Positions 1-8,857 of a stretch of DNA of 64,000 nt are shown here, one piece after another. The notes beneath the pieces are model-generated. The model worked only from the letters and a program-made list of their open reading frames with translations, was not told where the DNA came from and ran no database searches. The stretch is from assembly GCA_002353295.1 (NCBI GenBank), contig DEJG01000019.1, positions 32,427 through 96,426 of the forward strand, in the 5' to 3' direction. Every line of letters starts with the position of its first letter. Positions within the stretch are counted from its first letter, which is position 1. Made by a program: the position numbers and the translations under genes. The DNA is from Prevotella sp. UBA2754 (GTDB lineage Bacteria > Bacteroidota > Bacteroidia > Bacteroidales > Bacteroidaceae).

Positions 1-1050
1 TTTTTCGGAGGAGACCTAATGACTGCAGTGGGAGGCACTCGTGTGAAACACTATAGCGAACTGGCTTATATGGGTTTCGTCCCTGTTCTGCTTCATCTTC
101 CCGCCATCCTTCGCAATATGAAGATGTGTCAAGAGGATATCCTTCAATGGCAGCCAGATGCTGTCATCCTCGTGGACTATCCAGGCTTTAATCTCAAGAT
201 AGCCGAATATCTCAAAAAGCAACGGCTGATATCCAATAGTCAAAAGCCTCAAATCTATTATTACATTTCCCCCAAGATATGGGCATGGAAGGAGTATCGT
301 ATTAAAAATATCAAACGCGATGTGGACGAACTTTTCTCCATCCTGCCCTTTGAGGTCGATTTCTTCGAGAAGAAACATCATTACCCTATCCACTATGTGG
401 GAAATCCGACAGCTCAAGAAGTACGTGACTACCTTAAAGTCCAAAGCCAAGAGCCAAGAGCCAATGGCAAAAAGCCTGTCATAGCGCTTCTTGCAGGCTC
501 TCGCAAACAGGAAATCAAGGATAATCTGCCTGCCATGATTGATGCTACACGTCATCTGGCAGGACAGTATGACATCGTGCTGGCTGGTGCTCCCAGCATC
601 GCCCCCGATTATTATGAGCAGTTCTTGGACGGCAGCAGTGTACGGCTTGTTGTCAACGAAACATACCCATTGCTAGCGCAAGCCACTGCGGCTCTTGTTA
701 CAAGTGGTACAGCCACTTTGGAAACCTGTATGTTCCGAGTGCCTCAGGTGGTGTGCTATGAGACACCCATCCCTCAGGTGATAGCTTTCTTGAAGAAGCA
801 TTTTATCAAGGTGAAGTATATTTCATTGGTCAATCTGATAGCCGATCGTGAAGTAGTGCCTGAACTGGTTGCTGATACTTTCAGTGTGGAGAATATACGT
901 CATCATTTGGAAGCCATACTGCCTGGTGGTGAGGCTCGTCAGCAGATGTTGGAAGGTTACGAAGAGGTGCATCATCGCTTGGGCGACAGTCATGCACCAG
1001 ATGTGGCAGCTCGGAAAATCTATGAAATACTAAATCACAATAATAATTAA
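1..1050 (+). CDS. lpxB: Lipid-A-disaccharide synthase, 5'-truncated by the window edge
   Basis: LpxB (GT19) joins UDP-2,3-diacylglucosamine to lipid X to make the lipid A disaccharide at the inner membrane. The first bases encode FFGGDLM in frame with the rest and without a stop. This is the usual internal FxGG segment of the family, so roughly 30-40 N-terminal residues lie outside the window and the ATG at 19 is an internal Met. Other family segments seen are the DYPGFNLKIA stretch, YYISPKIWAWKEYR, and the C-terminal SGTATLE donor-binding motif. The protein carries an odd polar QSQEPRANG stretch encoded by heptamer repeats near codon 148. The purine permease follows after 7 bp, suggesting cotranscription. 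Confidence 0.95.
   Translation, partial: FFGGDLMTAVGGTRVKHYSELAYMGFVPVLLHLPAILRNMKMCQEDILQWQPDAVILVDYPGFNLKIAEYLKKQRLISNSQKPQIYYYISPKIWAWKEYRIKNIKRDVDELFSILPFEVDFFEKKHHYPIHYVGNPTAQEVRDYLKVQSQEPRANGKKPVIALLAGSRKQEIKDNLPAMIDATRHLAGQYDIVLAGAPSIAPDYYEQFLDGSSVRLVVNETYPLLAQATAALVTSGTATLETCMFRVPQVVCYETPIPQVIAFLKKHFIKVKYISLVNLIADREVVPELVADTFSVENIRHHLEAILPGGEARQQMLEGYEEVHHRLGDSHAPDVAARKIYEILNHNNN
440..467 (+). repeat. Heptamer tandem repeat inside lpxB
   Basis: Successive units CCAAAG, CCAAGAG, CCAAGAG and CCAATGG form an imperfect 7-nt tandem repeat in the lpxB reading frame. It belongs to the same CCAANAG-like family as tracts in rsgA, mnmA and the dehydrogenase gene at 46838. Confidence 0.7.
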
Positions 1051-1057
1051 TAATCGT

Positions 1058-2374
1058 ATGAAAGCATTTTTATCTTGGTTGGGGTTTGATTCCCAAAAAC
1101 ATTCCATTAAAGTGGAGATGATGGCTGGCCTGACAACGTTCCTCACGATGTCTTACATCTTGGCTGTCAATCCGATTATCCTGGGTGACGCAGGAATGGA
1201 AAAAGGTGCTGTTTTTTCAGCAACGGTGATAGCGGCTGTCGTAGCCACTTGTGTGATGGCTTTTTATGCTAAGATGCCTTTTGCCTTGGCATCGGGTATG
1301 GGTCTGAATGCCTTCTTTGCCTATACGTTGGTCATCGTGATGGGCTACTCATGGCAGGAGGCTTTGGCTGCTGTGTTGATTGAGGGTATTTTCTTTATTA
1401 TCCTGACAGTATTGAAAATCCGTGAGGCCATCATCAACGCTATCCCCCTTAATATCCGTTATTCTATCTCGGTGGGTATCGGTCTGTTCATCGCCTTTAT
1501 CGGACTAAAGAATGGTGGTATCGTAGTTGTTAATGAGGCTACAGTCACTGGCTTGGGTCCTTGGACACCAACCTCTGTGGTCGCTGTCTGTGGCATTCTT
1601 CTGGGAGCCATTCTGCTGACGTTAAAGGTACGTGGTGCACTGTTCTATACGATTCTCATCATGACCGTTGTGGGTATTCCTTTCGGCGTGACACAGATTC
1701 CTGATAACTTCACCATTCTGAGTATGCCTCATTCCATCGAACCAGTGGCTCTGCAGATGGATTTTTCGCGTTTCATCTCATTGGATATCGAATATTATAT
1801 CGTTGTAGCCACCCTATTGTTCATGGACCTTTTCGATACCATCGGTACATTGATTGGTGCTTCTACAGGTGCTGGGATGGCGGATAAGGAAACTGGAAAA
1901 ATTCACAACCTCAACAAAGCATTGATGGCCGATGCCGTTGGTACTACTGTTGGTGCCCTTTGCGGTACGTCTACTGTTACCACTTATGTGGAAAGTACTA
2001 CTGGTATTGTTGAAGGTGGTCGTACGGGACTCACAGCGCTCACAGTAGCAGGTCTTTTCTTCTTGGCCCTCTTCTTCTCACCAATCTTCCTCATTATTCC
2101 TTCTGCAGCTACTACCAGTGCGCTGTTCTTGGTGGGTGTCATGATGTTGCGCCAGATTATACATATCGATTTCGTGGATTTCTCCGAGGCAATGCCTTGT
2201 TTCATGACCATGCTGATGATGCCCTTCACAGCCAGTATCTCTGAGGGTATTGTTCTCGGTATGCTCTCATACGTATTGGTGAAGGTATGCGCGGGTCGTT
2301 ACCGTGAGATTTCTGCTACGATGTATATCCTTGCGGCTTTCTTCATATTAAAATATGTCGCTCCATTGATTTGA
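1058..2374 (+). CDS. NCS2 family purine (guanine/hypoxanthine or adenine) permease
   Basis: A 438-residue polytopic protein of the AzgA/PbuG/GhxP branch of NCS2 nucleobase:proton symporters, located in the inner membrane. The N-terminus (EMMAGLTTFLTMSYILAVNP) and the ASGMGLNAFFAYT segment are characteristic of the family, and FMDLFDTIGTLIGAS matches the substrate-binding TM8 region. Length is normal. It lies 7 bp after lpxB and 23 bp before a DUF5020 outer-membrane protein, so the two transporters could carry purines or nucleosides across both membranes. The exact base specificity cannot be read from the sequence. Confidence 0.92.
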   Translation: MKAFLSWLGFDSQKHSIKVEMMAGLTTFLTMSYILAVNPIILGDAGMEKGAVFSATVIAAVVATCVMAFYAKMPFALASGMGLNAFFAYTLVIVMGYSWQEALAAVLIEGIFFIILTVLKIREAIINAIPLNIRYSISVGIGLFIAFIGLKNGGIVVVNEATVTGLGPWTPTSVVAVCGILLGAILLTLKVRGALFYTILIMTVVGIPFGVTQIPDNFTILSMPHSIEPVALQMDFSRFISLDIEYYIVVATLLFMDLFDTIGTLIGASTGAGMADKETGKIHNLNKALMADAVGTTVGALCGTSTVTTYVESTTGIVEGGRTGLTALTVAGLFFLALFFSPIFLIIPSAATTSALFLVGVMMLRQIIHIDFVDFSEAMPCFMTMLMMPFTASISEGIVLGMLSYVLVKVCAGRYREISATMYILAAFFILKYVAPLI

Positions 2375-2397
2375 TAAAACATATTATATATAACATT

Positions 2398-3111
2398 ATG
2401 AAAAAAATTTTTTTAGCATTCGCGTTGCTCGTATCATGCATGACGGTTAGCGCACAGAACATTCAGATTCACTATGATTTTGGTCGTAACATTTACACAG
2501 GCGAGGAGTCTGATCGCCAGAAAGTCACTGTCACTCTCGAACAGTTCAAGGCCGACAAGTTGGGTTCTTGGTATTATTTTGTCGATGTTGATTTGACCAA
2601 GAATTTCTTCCGTAGTGCTTACACCGAGATTTCTCGTGAGTTTAATTTAGGTAAGAACTCTCCTTTTGCTGCTCATATCGAATACAACGGAGGTGTGCAT
2701 CATAAGAGTGGTTCGTTCCAGCAGGCAGGTCTGATAGGTGCTGCCTACAATGGTCATTCTGCCGATTTCTCTAAGACTTGGTCTGTGCAGTTGCTCTATA
2801 AGCAGTTCTTTAAGAGTTATGAGAATACCCATTCTTACGCCAGTGCACAGCTGACTGGTGTGTGGGGACTGACTTTTGCTAACAAGAAATGTACATTCTC
2901 AGGATTCATTGACTTTTGGCGTGGTGAGAAAGCTAACAGACATGGTTGTCTGGTCATCCTGACCGAGCCCCAGTTCTGGTACAATGTTACTGACCATTTC
3001 AGTGTTGGTACAGAAATGGAGTTCTCTAACAATTTCGTCTATAACTCTGATCCAGAAAGCAGCAAGACTTTCTTCTGGAACCCAACTTTGGCTGTTAAGT
3101 TCAATTTCTAA
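2398..3111 (+). CDS. DUF5020 family outer-membrane protein (Tsx-like)
   Basis: A 237-residue secreted protein. The start at 2398 is preferred over the in-frame ATG at 2371 because MKKIFLAFALLVSCMTVSAQ is a clean signal peptide and the upstream ATG overlaps the permease stop. The mature part is rich in alternating aromatic beta-strand patterns and ends in an aromatic residue (KFNF), as expected for an outer-membrane beta-barrel. The family is DUF5020, which resembles the nucleoside channel Tsx. That resemblance, together with the adjacent purine permease, suggests nucleoside or base uptake (inference). A strong hairpin terminator follows the stop. Confidence 0.82.
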   Translation: MKKIFLAFALLVSCMTVSAQNIQIHYDFGRNIYTGEESDRQKVTVTLEQFKADKLGSWYYFVDVDLTKNFFRSAYTEISREFNLGKNSPFAAHIEYNGGVHHKSGSFQQAGLIGAAYNGHSADFSKTWSVQLLYKQFFKSYENTHSYASAQLTGVWGLTFANKKCTFSGFIDFWRGEKANRHGCLVILTEPQFWYNVTDHFSVGTEMEFSNNFVYNSDPESSKTFFWNPTLAVKFNF

Positions 3112-3117
3112 AAATGA

Positions 3118-3157
3118 TAATCGCTCAGTATTCAATATTACTGAGCGATTATTTTTT
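3118..3157. terminator. Intrinsic terminator between convergent genes
   Basis: A perfect 13-bp stem, TAATCGCTCAGTA (3118-3130) with its complement at 3139-3151, encloses an 8-nt loop and is followed by six T on the + strand. It lies between the DUF5020 gene (+) and the cytidylate-kinase-like gene (-). It best serves the + strand and may also end the minus operon. Confidence 0.9.
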
Positions 3158-3158
3158 C

Positions 3159-3773
3159 TTATTTACTCATTTTCTCGATACAGAAGAGTATGGTTTCTAC
3201 AGCATCATCTTCTGTTAGGTTGTCCATTGAGATGACCAAGTCGTAATTGCGGGTATCATAACGTGTGCGATCACTATATTTTCTCAAATACTCTTCGCGT
3301 CCTTCGTCCACGATATCAATAGTGTCGAGTGCTTCCTGATATGTTTTTCCTTTGCTGATCAGTCGCTCGATGCGGTGTTCGGTTGAAGCTTGGATAAAGA
3401 TGTTGAGCCGGTTCTTCCATTCGCGGAAGATGAGAAAGCCTGTACGACCGGCCACCACACACGATTCTTCCTTGGCAATACTTTCCAGAATCTGCCGTTC
3501 AGTCTCAAACATAGAGGCTGTAGTGGGCTTGGCAGGTTCGTCGCTGTGGGTTCCGAGCAAGCTATCTTTCATCTCGCTCCACCATGACTTCTTCTCAGCC
3601 TTGTATTGTTCTATCTGTTCAGCACTGAGTCCATATTTCTCAGTGAGTCCTTCTATAATAGCATTATCGTAAAAGTTTACCCCCAGCTTTTCTGCCAGTT
3701 TTCGGCCAATGGTACGTCCACCGCTGCCTAACTCGCGATTGATGGTGATAACAAATTTCTCGTTTTTATTCAT
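3159..3773 (-). CDS. Cytidylate kinase-like family protein
   Basis: A 204-residue P-loop protein of the cytidylate-kinase-like family (PF13189 type). The N-terminal FVITINRELGSGGRTIGR segment carries the nucleotide-binding loop, followed by the FYDNAIIEGL segment and a CVVAGRTGFLIF strand. It is the distal gene of the rsfS-ftsH-cdsA operon, 11 bp after cdsA. A paralogue with the same organisation sits at 63094-63729. The physiological substrate is not known from sequence, and assignment as the essential Cmk is not justified. Confidence 0.87.
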   Translation of the reverse strand: MNKNEKFVITINRELGSGGRTIGRKLAEKLGVNFYDNAIIEGLTEKYGLSAEQIEQYKAEKKSWWSEMKDSLLGTHSDEPAKPTTASMFETERQILESIAKEESCVVAGRTGFLIFREWKNRLNIFIQASTEHRIERLISKGKTYQEALDTIDIVDEGREEYLRKYSDRTRYDTRNYDLVISMDNLTEDDAVETILFCIEKMSK

Positions 3774-3784
3774 TTTTCAGTTAT

Positions 3785-4669
3785 TTAAAAGAGTGATAAG
3801 GTGTAGAGGTATACCACAGCAGCTGGAATAGCCAACAGAGAGGAGTCGAAACGGTCGAGCATGCCTCCATGTCCAGGCAGAATATTTCCAGAATCCTTTA
3901 CACCCAGGGTGCGTTTGAACAGGCTCTCCACCAAATCGCCCCATGTACCGAAAACCACTACTACCAGGCCCAGTCCGAGCCATTGGGGGATGCTAAGTAT
4001 TCCGCGGAATAGGGTGTGGTGGCCGTCATAGTCCAGGATTTGGATATTATCGAGATAACCTATACCCCATGCTGCCAATAGCACGAAGATGGCTCCGCCG
4101 ATGCTTCCTTCCCATGATTTTCCAGGACTGATGCGGGGGAATAGTTTATGACGCCCCAACAGTGATCCTACGCAGTAAGCACCAGTGTCGTTTACCCATA
4201 GGAAGATAAATACGGAGAGGGGTAGGAGGGTGTTGAACACTACCAAATCTCCCGTGTTATTAAATGCCAATACATTAATTAGCGAGAAAGGTAGGGCGAT
4301 ATACATCTGTGAGAGCATGGTGTATGCCCAGTTGTTGATGGGGTCTTCCTGCTTCAGGTAGAGCTCTGCTACGAGCAGATAGACGATGGTCACTAAGTAG
4401 GGGATGAATACAACAGATTTTGCTGCTCCTCCATAGATATCGCTACAATAGTAGGTCATCGCGAAAAAGAAATAGCCCCCAGCTACAGTACAGATAAATC
4501 TGTTGACGGTCACTTCTGGTCGTTCATTGACTAGTCCGGTAAACTCCCAGACAGTGAGTCCTGTGACCAGTGCAAACAGTGCTACCATCCCTTCCGGTGT
4601 GAGGAAGCTAGCAACGACAGCAGCCACAAAAATAATCCCCGTAATGGTTCTGACAATGAAATTTTTCAT
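3785..4669 (-). CDS. cdsA: Phosphatidate cytidylyltransferase
   Basis: CdsA makes CDP-diacylglycerol from CTP and phosphatidate, the branch point of phospholipid synthesis in the inner membrane. The 294-residue polytopic protein carries the complete C-terminal family signature: LFKRTLGVKDSGNILPGHGG followed by the MLDRFDS segment. It starts 3 bp after the ftsH stop and is 11 bp from the cytidylate-kinase-like gene, so it belongs to one minus-strand operon. Confidence 0.96.
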   Translation of the reverse strand: MKNFIVRTITGIIFVAAVVASFLTPEGMVALFALVTGLTVWEFTGLVNERPEVTVNRFICTVAGGYFFFAMTYYCSDIYGGAAKSVVFIPYLVTIVYLLVAELYLKQEDPINNWAYTMLSQMYIALPFSLINVLAFNNTGDLVVFNTLLPLSVFIFLWVNDTGAYCVGSLLGRHKLFPRISPGKSWEGSIGGAIFVLLAAWGIGYLDNIQILDYDGHHTLFRGILSIPQWLGLGLVVVVFGTWGDLVESLFKRTLGVKDSGNILPGHGGMLDRFDSSLLAIPAAVVYLYTLSLF

Positions 4670-4672
4670 AGG

Positions 4673-6730
4673 CTAATTGGTAGGTTCTGTAGGTTCAGAA
4701 GGGGTGGTAGGTTCGGTAGGGATGTTTGCTGCGTTTGCGGCAGCCTCCAATTCCTTGGCTCGTTCTTCGGCCATGCGTTCTGCTTCAGCACGCTGCTGAG
4801 CCTCTAGCAGTTCTTCTGCACGACTGGTCCACGGACGCTTGCCGAAGATGGCCTCCACGTCGTCGGCAAAAATCACCTCACGATCTATCAGTAACTGAGC
4901 TAACTTGGCATGTCCCTCCTTGTGTTCTGTCAGTATCTGCTTTGCACGCTCATACTGTTCGTTGATCATCTTCAGCACCTCTTCGTCCATCAGTTTCGCT
5001 GTAGTCTCTGAATAAGGTTTTTGGAACGAGTACTCATTATTATTATAGTAGCAGATGTTGGGCAACTTATCGCTCATACCTGCATAAGCTATCATGCCGT
5101 ATGCCTGTTTGGTGGTGCGCTCCAAGTCATTCATAGCACCAGTGGAAATATGTCCGATGAATAACTCCTCGGCTGCACGTCCGCCTAGGAGCGAACACAT
5201 TTCGTCAAGCATCGCTTCTTTGGTTTGCAGCACGCGTTCCTCTGGCAGATACCATGCTGCTCCAAGCGCCTGTCCACGGGGTACAATGCTCACCTTCACC
5301 AGTGGGTTGGCAAACTCCGTAAACCATGAAATAGTGGCGTGGCCAGCCTCATGAATGGCAATAGAACGTTTTTCCGACTCCGTCATCACCTTAGTCTTCT
5401 TCTCCAAGCCACCGATAATGCGGTCTACGGCATCCAGAAAATCCTGCTTGCCTACTCTTTCACGATTATAGCGTGCAGCAATCAGGGCAGCCTCGTTGCA
5501 TACATTGGCAATATCAGCACCCGAGAAACCTGGCGTCTGACGAGCAAGGAAGTCAACATCTACGCTCTCATCGAGTTTCAGAGGTTTCAGGTGTACCATG
5601 AAAACCTCCTTACGTTCGTTCAGGTCTGGCAAGTCAACATGTATCTGGCGATCAAAACGGCCAGCACGCAGCAATGCTGAGTCTAACATATCCGCACGGT
5701 TGGTGGCAGCCAGCGTGATAATACCACTGTTGGTGCCGAATCCGTCCATTTCCGTCAACAGGGCGTTCAGGGTATTTTCGCGTTCGTCGTTACCGCCCAT
5801 CGCAGGATTCTTCGAACGGGCACGACCTACTGCATCTATCTCGTCAATGAAGATGATGCAGGGCGCCTTCGATTTCGCCTGTTGGAACAAATCGCGCACA
5901 CGACTGGCACCCACACCCACGAACATTTCCACGAAATCGCTACCAGACATGGAGAAGAAGGGGACGCCAGCTTCACCGGCTACGGCCTTGGCTAACAGTG
6001 TCTTACCTGTTCCTGGAGGGCCTACCAACAAAGCTCCCTTGGGAATTTTACCACCCAAATCAGTATATTTCTGTGGATTCTTCAGGAAGTCAACGATTTC
6101 CTGCATCTCCTGTTTGGCACCAGCCTGACCAGCCACATCTTTGAAGGTGATTCCCAAGTCACCGCCCTTCTCATACATTTTAGCCTTCGATTTGCCAACG
6201 GAGAAGACGCTACCGGCACCACCGCCTATTCCTCCGCCACCCATACGGCGCATGAGGAACATCCATACGAAGATGATGCCAGCAAAGAACAAGACGTTCA
6301 TTATCAGTGAGTTGAAGAACTCACTCTCTCGCTGGTTGTTATACGATAGTTCGCCACTGAACTTCTGCGCCTCGCGAGCCTCATTAATAAATTGCTCAAC
6401 CTGGTCAACAGAACCAAATTCTACCGATACGGTAGGCTCTTTGCCCGTCTGTTTCACGCCTTGGTGGAACACATCGCGTACATGCTCAGGTTTGACGTAC
6501 ATCAGCAGCGTGTTGGTATTCTTGTTCACCACAATCTTCTTGGCATACCCCTTCATTACATACGTCTTGAAACTGCTGTACGATGTTGTCGTCTGCACAC
6601 TCGAATTCTCGCTACCGCCAGTGAAATATAGCACTGCCAGTGCAATAATAGCCAGCATATAGATCCAGTTCATATTGAACTTGGGCATATTCATCTGCGG
6701 CTTGTTATTCTGTTGTTTTTGTTCCATCAT
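4673..6730 (-). CDS. ftsH: ATP-dependent zinc metalloprotease FtsH
   Basis: A membrane-anchored AAA+ protease that degrades misfolded and regulatory membrane proteins. The 685 residues show an N-terminal TM (about 21-37), a periplasmic segment, a second TM (about 143-160), Walker A GPPGTGKT at 237-244, Walker [12 protein letters not shown], the pore motif [14 protein letters not shown], the second region of homology and the zinc motif HEAGH near residue 460. The C-terminus is low-complexity (Pro/Thr/Glu-rich), typical of Bacteroidota FtsH. It lies 3 bp after rsfS and 3 bp before cdsA. Confidence 0.97.
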   Translation of the reverse strand: MMEQKQQNNKPQMNMPKFNMNWIYMLAIIALAVLYFTGGSENSSVQTTTSYSSFKTYVMKGYAKKIVVNKNTNTLLMYVKPEHVRDVFHQGVKQTGKEPTVSVEFGSVDQVEQFINEAREAQKFSGELSYNNQRESEFFNSLIMNVLFFAGIIFVWMFLMRRMGGGGIGGGAGSVFSVGKSKAKMYEKGGDLGITFKDVAGQAGAKQEMQEIVDFLKNPQKYTDLGGKIPKGALLVGPPGTGKTLLAKAVAGEAGVPFFSMSGSDFVEMFVGVGASRVRDLFQQAKSKAPCIIFIDEIDAVGRARSKNPAMGGNDERENTLNALLTEMDGFGTNSGIITLAATNRADMLDSALLRAGRFDRQIHVDLPDLNERKEVFMVHLKPLKLDESVDVDFLARQTPGFSGADIANVCNEAALIAARYNRERVGKQDFLDAVDRIIGGLEKKTKVMTESEKRSIAIHEAGHATISWFTEFANPLVKVSIVPRGQALGAAWYLPEERVLQTKEAMLDEMCSLLGGRAAEELFIGHISTGAMNDLERTTKQAYGMIAYAGMSDKLPNICYYNNNEYSFQKPYSETTAKLMDEEVLKMINEQYERAKQILTEHKEGHAKLAQLLIDREVIFADDVEAIFGKRPWTSRAEELLEAQQRAEAERMAEERAKELEAAANAANIPTEPTTPSEPTEPTN

Positions 6731-6733
6731 TTA

Positions 6734-7093
6734 TTAGTCTAAATCGGGAATATGTGTAATTACCGCATCCTCCCAAAGATGTTCCAAATCATAATACTCT
6801 CGAACGTCGGGCAGAAAGATGTGCACCATCACGTCCGTATAGTCCATAGCCACCCATTGTGCGTTCTCTAGTCCCACAACGGCAATGGGCTTCTCTTGCA
6901 CCTCCTTGTGTGCAAATTCACTTACTGAATCAGCAATAGCTTCCACCTGAGTAGGTGAATTACCTTGGCAAATCACAAAATAGCGACAAATAGCTCCGTC
7001 GATGCCCTGTAGGTCTGCAACAACGATATTGCTTCCTTTTTTGTCTTGTATTCCTTTTTTTATTGTTTCAACTAGTTGTGTTGATGTTTCCAT
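6734..7093 (-). CDS. rsfS: Ribosome silencing factor RsfS (Iojap family)
   Basis: RsfS binds uL14 on the 50S subunit and blocks subunit joining in starvation. The protein is 119 residues from the ATG at 7093. The in-frame ATG at 7117 lies inside the predicted -7 box and is rejected. Family segments seen are DLQGIDGAICRYFVICQGNS, AVVGLENAQWVAMDYTDVMVHIF and a terminal YDLEHLW. It is the first gene of the rsfS-ftsH-cdsA-kinase-like operon. Confidence 0.93.
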   Translation of the reverse strand: METSTQLVETIKKGIQDKKGSNIVVADLQGIDGAICRYFVICQGNSPTQVEAIADSVSEFAHKEVQEKPIAVVGLENAQWVAMDYTDVMVHIFLPDVREYYDLEHLWEDAVITHIPDLD

Positions 7094-7114
7094 ATACAAT
7101 ATTGTTTCGACCTG

Positions 7115-7122
7115 CAAAGTTA
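7115..7122 (-). promoter_or_regulatory. -7 box of the rsfS operon
   Basis: On the minus strand this reads TAACTTTG, a match to the Bacteroidota TAnnTTTG element, about 21 nt upstream of the rsfS ATG. No clear TTTG -33 element was seen. Confidence 0.65.
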
Positions 7123-7204
7123 CTGTAAAATTTCGATTTAACGAAGATATTGCTAAATTTTCTTTTGTTTCTTACAGGTTCAGCAGGATTAAAACAAAGT
7201 AATA

Positions 7205-7810
7205 TCAGAGTGCCGATTGAATGTCGGGCTCCATATCGGCTGCAGTGGCGGTGGGCTCAAAGCGTTTTAGAACGCAGCCGTCTTTCGATATAAGGAACTT
7301 AGTGAAATTCCATTTGATGTCGGGATTCTTGGCATAGTCGGGATCTTGTTGCTTGAATCGCTCATCGAGGAATTTCCCGATTTTGTCGGTCGTGTTAAAT
7401 CCACAGAAACCCTTCTTCGACTTCAAGAACGTGTAGAGAGGGTGAGCATGCTCGCCATTGACGTCAATTTTGTCGAACTGCGGGAACTCGATATTGAAGT
7501 TGGCCGTGCAAAACTCATGAATCTCACGGATAGTGCCTGGTGCCTGCTGTCCGAACTGGTTGCAGGGGAAGTCGAGAATTACGAAACCTTGGTCGCGATA
7601 TTTCTCAAAGAGCTCCTCCAATTCCTTGTATTGTGGCGTAAATCCACATTTCGTCGCCGTGTTGACAATCAGTAAAACCTTGCCTCGATAGTCGGCCAGC
7701 GATACCTCCTTGCCTTCATCATTGATTACTTTGAAATCGTGAACGGTCTGTGCTCCACAGGTCATCATACTTATCACTGCCATCAGGCAAATTGTCATGA
7801 TCTTTTTCAT
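7205..7810 (-). CDS. Secreted glutathione peroxidase family protein (Cys type)
   Basis: A 201-residue thiol peroxidase of the GPx/BtuE family with a signal peptide (MKKIMTICLMAVISMMTCGAQ), so it probably acts in the periplasm on hydroperoxides, likely with thioredoxin-type reductants. The catalytic tetrad is visible: Cys in NTATKCGFTPQY, Gln in FPCNQFGQQ, and Trp-Asn in KWNFTKFLI. Cys replaces selenocysteine. It is monocistronic with its own -7 box, and the downstream rsfS operon has its own promoter. Confidence 0.93.
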   Translation of the reverse strand: MKKIMTICLMAVISMMTCGAQTVHDFKVINDEGKEVSLADYRGKVLLIVNTATKCGFTPQYKELEELFEKYRDQGFVILDFPCNQFGQQAPGTIREIHEFCTANFNIEFPQFDKIDVNGEHAHPLYTFLKSKKGFCGFNTTDKIGKFLDERFKQQDPDYAKNPDIKWNFTKFLISKDGCVLKRFEPTATAADMEPDIQSAL

Positions 7811-7841
7811 TAGCTTTGTGTTTTAAATTATTCTATCGTTG

Positions 7842-7849
7842 CAAAGGTA
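7842..7849 (-). promoter_or_regulatory. -7 box of the glutathione peroxidase gene
   Basis: TACCTTTG on the minus strand, 31 nt before the start codon at 7810. It matches TAnnTTTG. Confidence 0.65.
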
Positions 7850-7893
7850 CGTAAAAAAAATGAGGGCTGAGTATATATATCGGCAAAAAGTGT

Positions 7894-7901
7894 TATCTTT
7901 G
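7894..7901 (+). promoter_or_regulatory. -7 box of the cyclophilin gene
   Basis: TATCTTTG ends only 8 nt before the first ATG (7910). The transcript would have a leader of a few nucleotides or would start translation at a later Met (7913, 7916 or 7922). Confidence 0.6.
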
Positions 7902-7909
7902 TAGGCAAA

Positions 7910-8677
7910 ATGATGATGAAAATGAAAGTTTTTTCTGTTGGACGAAAAGTACTACTGGGACTGGCACTGATGGGGTGCTCGGTGGTCAGCGGACAGGAGC
8001 GTGCAGAGGTGCTGCTGGAGACGACGGAAGGGAATATCCGTATTTCCCTTTATAACGAGACTCCGCTACATCGCGATAATTTCCTGAAGGTGGTGGGGAT
8101 GCAGCTGTACGACTCACTACTGTTCCATCGTGTTATAAAGGATTTTATGGTGCAGAGTGGCGATTTGAACAGTAAACATGCCAAACCTGGGGCACTGTTG
8201 GGTTCTGGAGAGTTGGATTACACAACAGAGGCCGAGTTCCGTCTGCCTCAGTTGTTTCATCGCCGTGGTGCTGTGGCAGCAGCCCGGGAGTCGGATAAGG
8301 TGAATCCCGAGCGCCGTTCCGGTGCCTGCCAGTTCTATATCGTATGGGGCAAGCTATGGGACGACAGACGATTGGCCAAAGTGCAGGAGCGACTCGACAC
8401 GCTGACTCAGGGGCAGGTGAAAATCACCCCCGAAATGGCTGAGGTCTATAAGACGGTGGGTGGTACTCCTCATTTGGACGGTCAATACACGGTGTTTGGC
8501 GAGGTGACAGAGGGGCTTGATGTGGTGGAGCGCATTCAGCAGATGGCTGTTGATAAAAACGATCGTCCTGAGCAGGATATCCGTATTTTGCATGCCACTA
8601 TTGTAAAAAATCCCTTTGCACCAGCCCCTAAACCGGTGAAAAAGAAACAAATTTCGCGCAAAAAGCAAAAAAAATAG
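7910..8677 (+). CDS. Cyclophilin-type peptidyl-prolyl cis-trans isomerase, exported
   Basis: A 255-residue PPIase of the cyclophilin fold, probably assisting periplasmic protein folding. The N-terminus is a signal sequence with LALMGCS, a possible lipobox. The core contains FHRVIKDFMVQSGD, RRGAVAAARE and SGACQFYIV. The usual last segment is replaced by HLDGQYTVFGEV. The C-terminus is a strongly basic Lys-rich tail. Four in-frame Met codons at 7910-7924 leave the start uncertain; 7922 gives the tidiest signal peptide. Confidence 0.92.
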   Translation: MMMKMKVFSVGRKVLLGLALMGCSVVSGQERAEVLLETTEGNIRISLYNETPLHRDNFLKVVGMQLYDSLLFHRVIKDFMVQSGDLNSKHAKPGALLGSGELDYTTEAEFRLPQLFHRRGAVAAARESDKVNPERRSGACQFYIVWGKLWDDRRLAKVQERLDTLTQGQVKITPEMAEVYKTVGGTPHLDGQYTVFGEVTEGLDVVERIQQMAVDKNDRPEQDIRILHATIVKNPFAPAPKPVKKKQISRKKQKK

Positions 8678-8685
8678 CGAAAATT

Positions 8686-8716
8686 TTTGTTCATTCCGAA
8701 AAAAGCAGTACCTTTG
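8686..8716 (+). promoter_or_regulatory. Promoter of tRNA-Gln
   Basis: TTTG (8686-8689), a 19-nt spacer and TACCTTTG (8709-8716) make a full Bacteroidota -33/-7 promoter. The mature tRNA begins 18 nt after the -7 box. Confidence 0.8.
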
Positions 8717-8734
8717 CATCCGCAAATAAGGAAT

Positions 8735-8805
8735 TGGGGTATGGTGTAATGGTAACACTGCAGATTCTGGTCCTGCCTTTCCTGGTTCGAGTCCGGGTAC
8801 CCCAA
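8735..8805 (+). tRNA. tRNA-Gln (anticodon CUG)
   Basis: A 71-nt cloverleaf. The acceptor stem TGGGGTA pairs with TACCCCA, the D-stem is GTGT/ACAC with an AATGGTA loop, the anticodon loop is TTCTGGT giving CTG, and the T-arm is CCTGG-TTCGAGT-CCGGG. The anticodon stem has one A-C mismatch next to the loop. CCA is not encoded. The TGGGGTA acceptor start is typical of tRNA-Gln. Confidence 0.93.
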
Positions 8806-8812
8806 CAAAAGA

Positions 8813-8838
8813 AAAAGGCTTCCAAACGGAAGCCTTTT
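8813..8838. terminator. Bidirectional intrinsic terminator
   Basis: An 11-bp stem (AAAAGGCTTCC / GGAAGCCTTTT) with an AAAC loop has T-tracts on both strands. It ends the tRNA transcript on + and the DUF349 gene on -. Confidence 0.88.
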
Positions 8839-8857
8839 CTGTATGTAATCGGATGAC

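Noticed and set aside
3159..3773. Assignment as essential cytidylate kinase Cmk
   Set aside because: The sequence fits the cytidylate-kinase-like family rather than canonical Cmk, and two paralogues are present.
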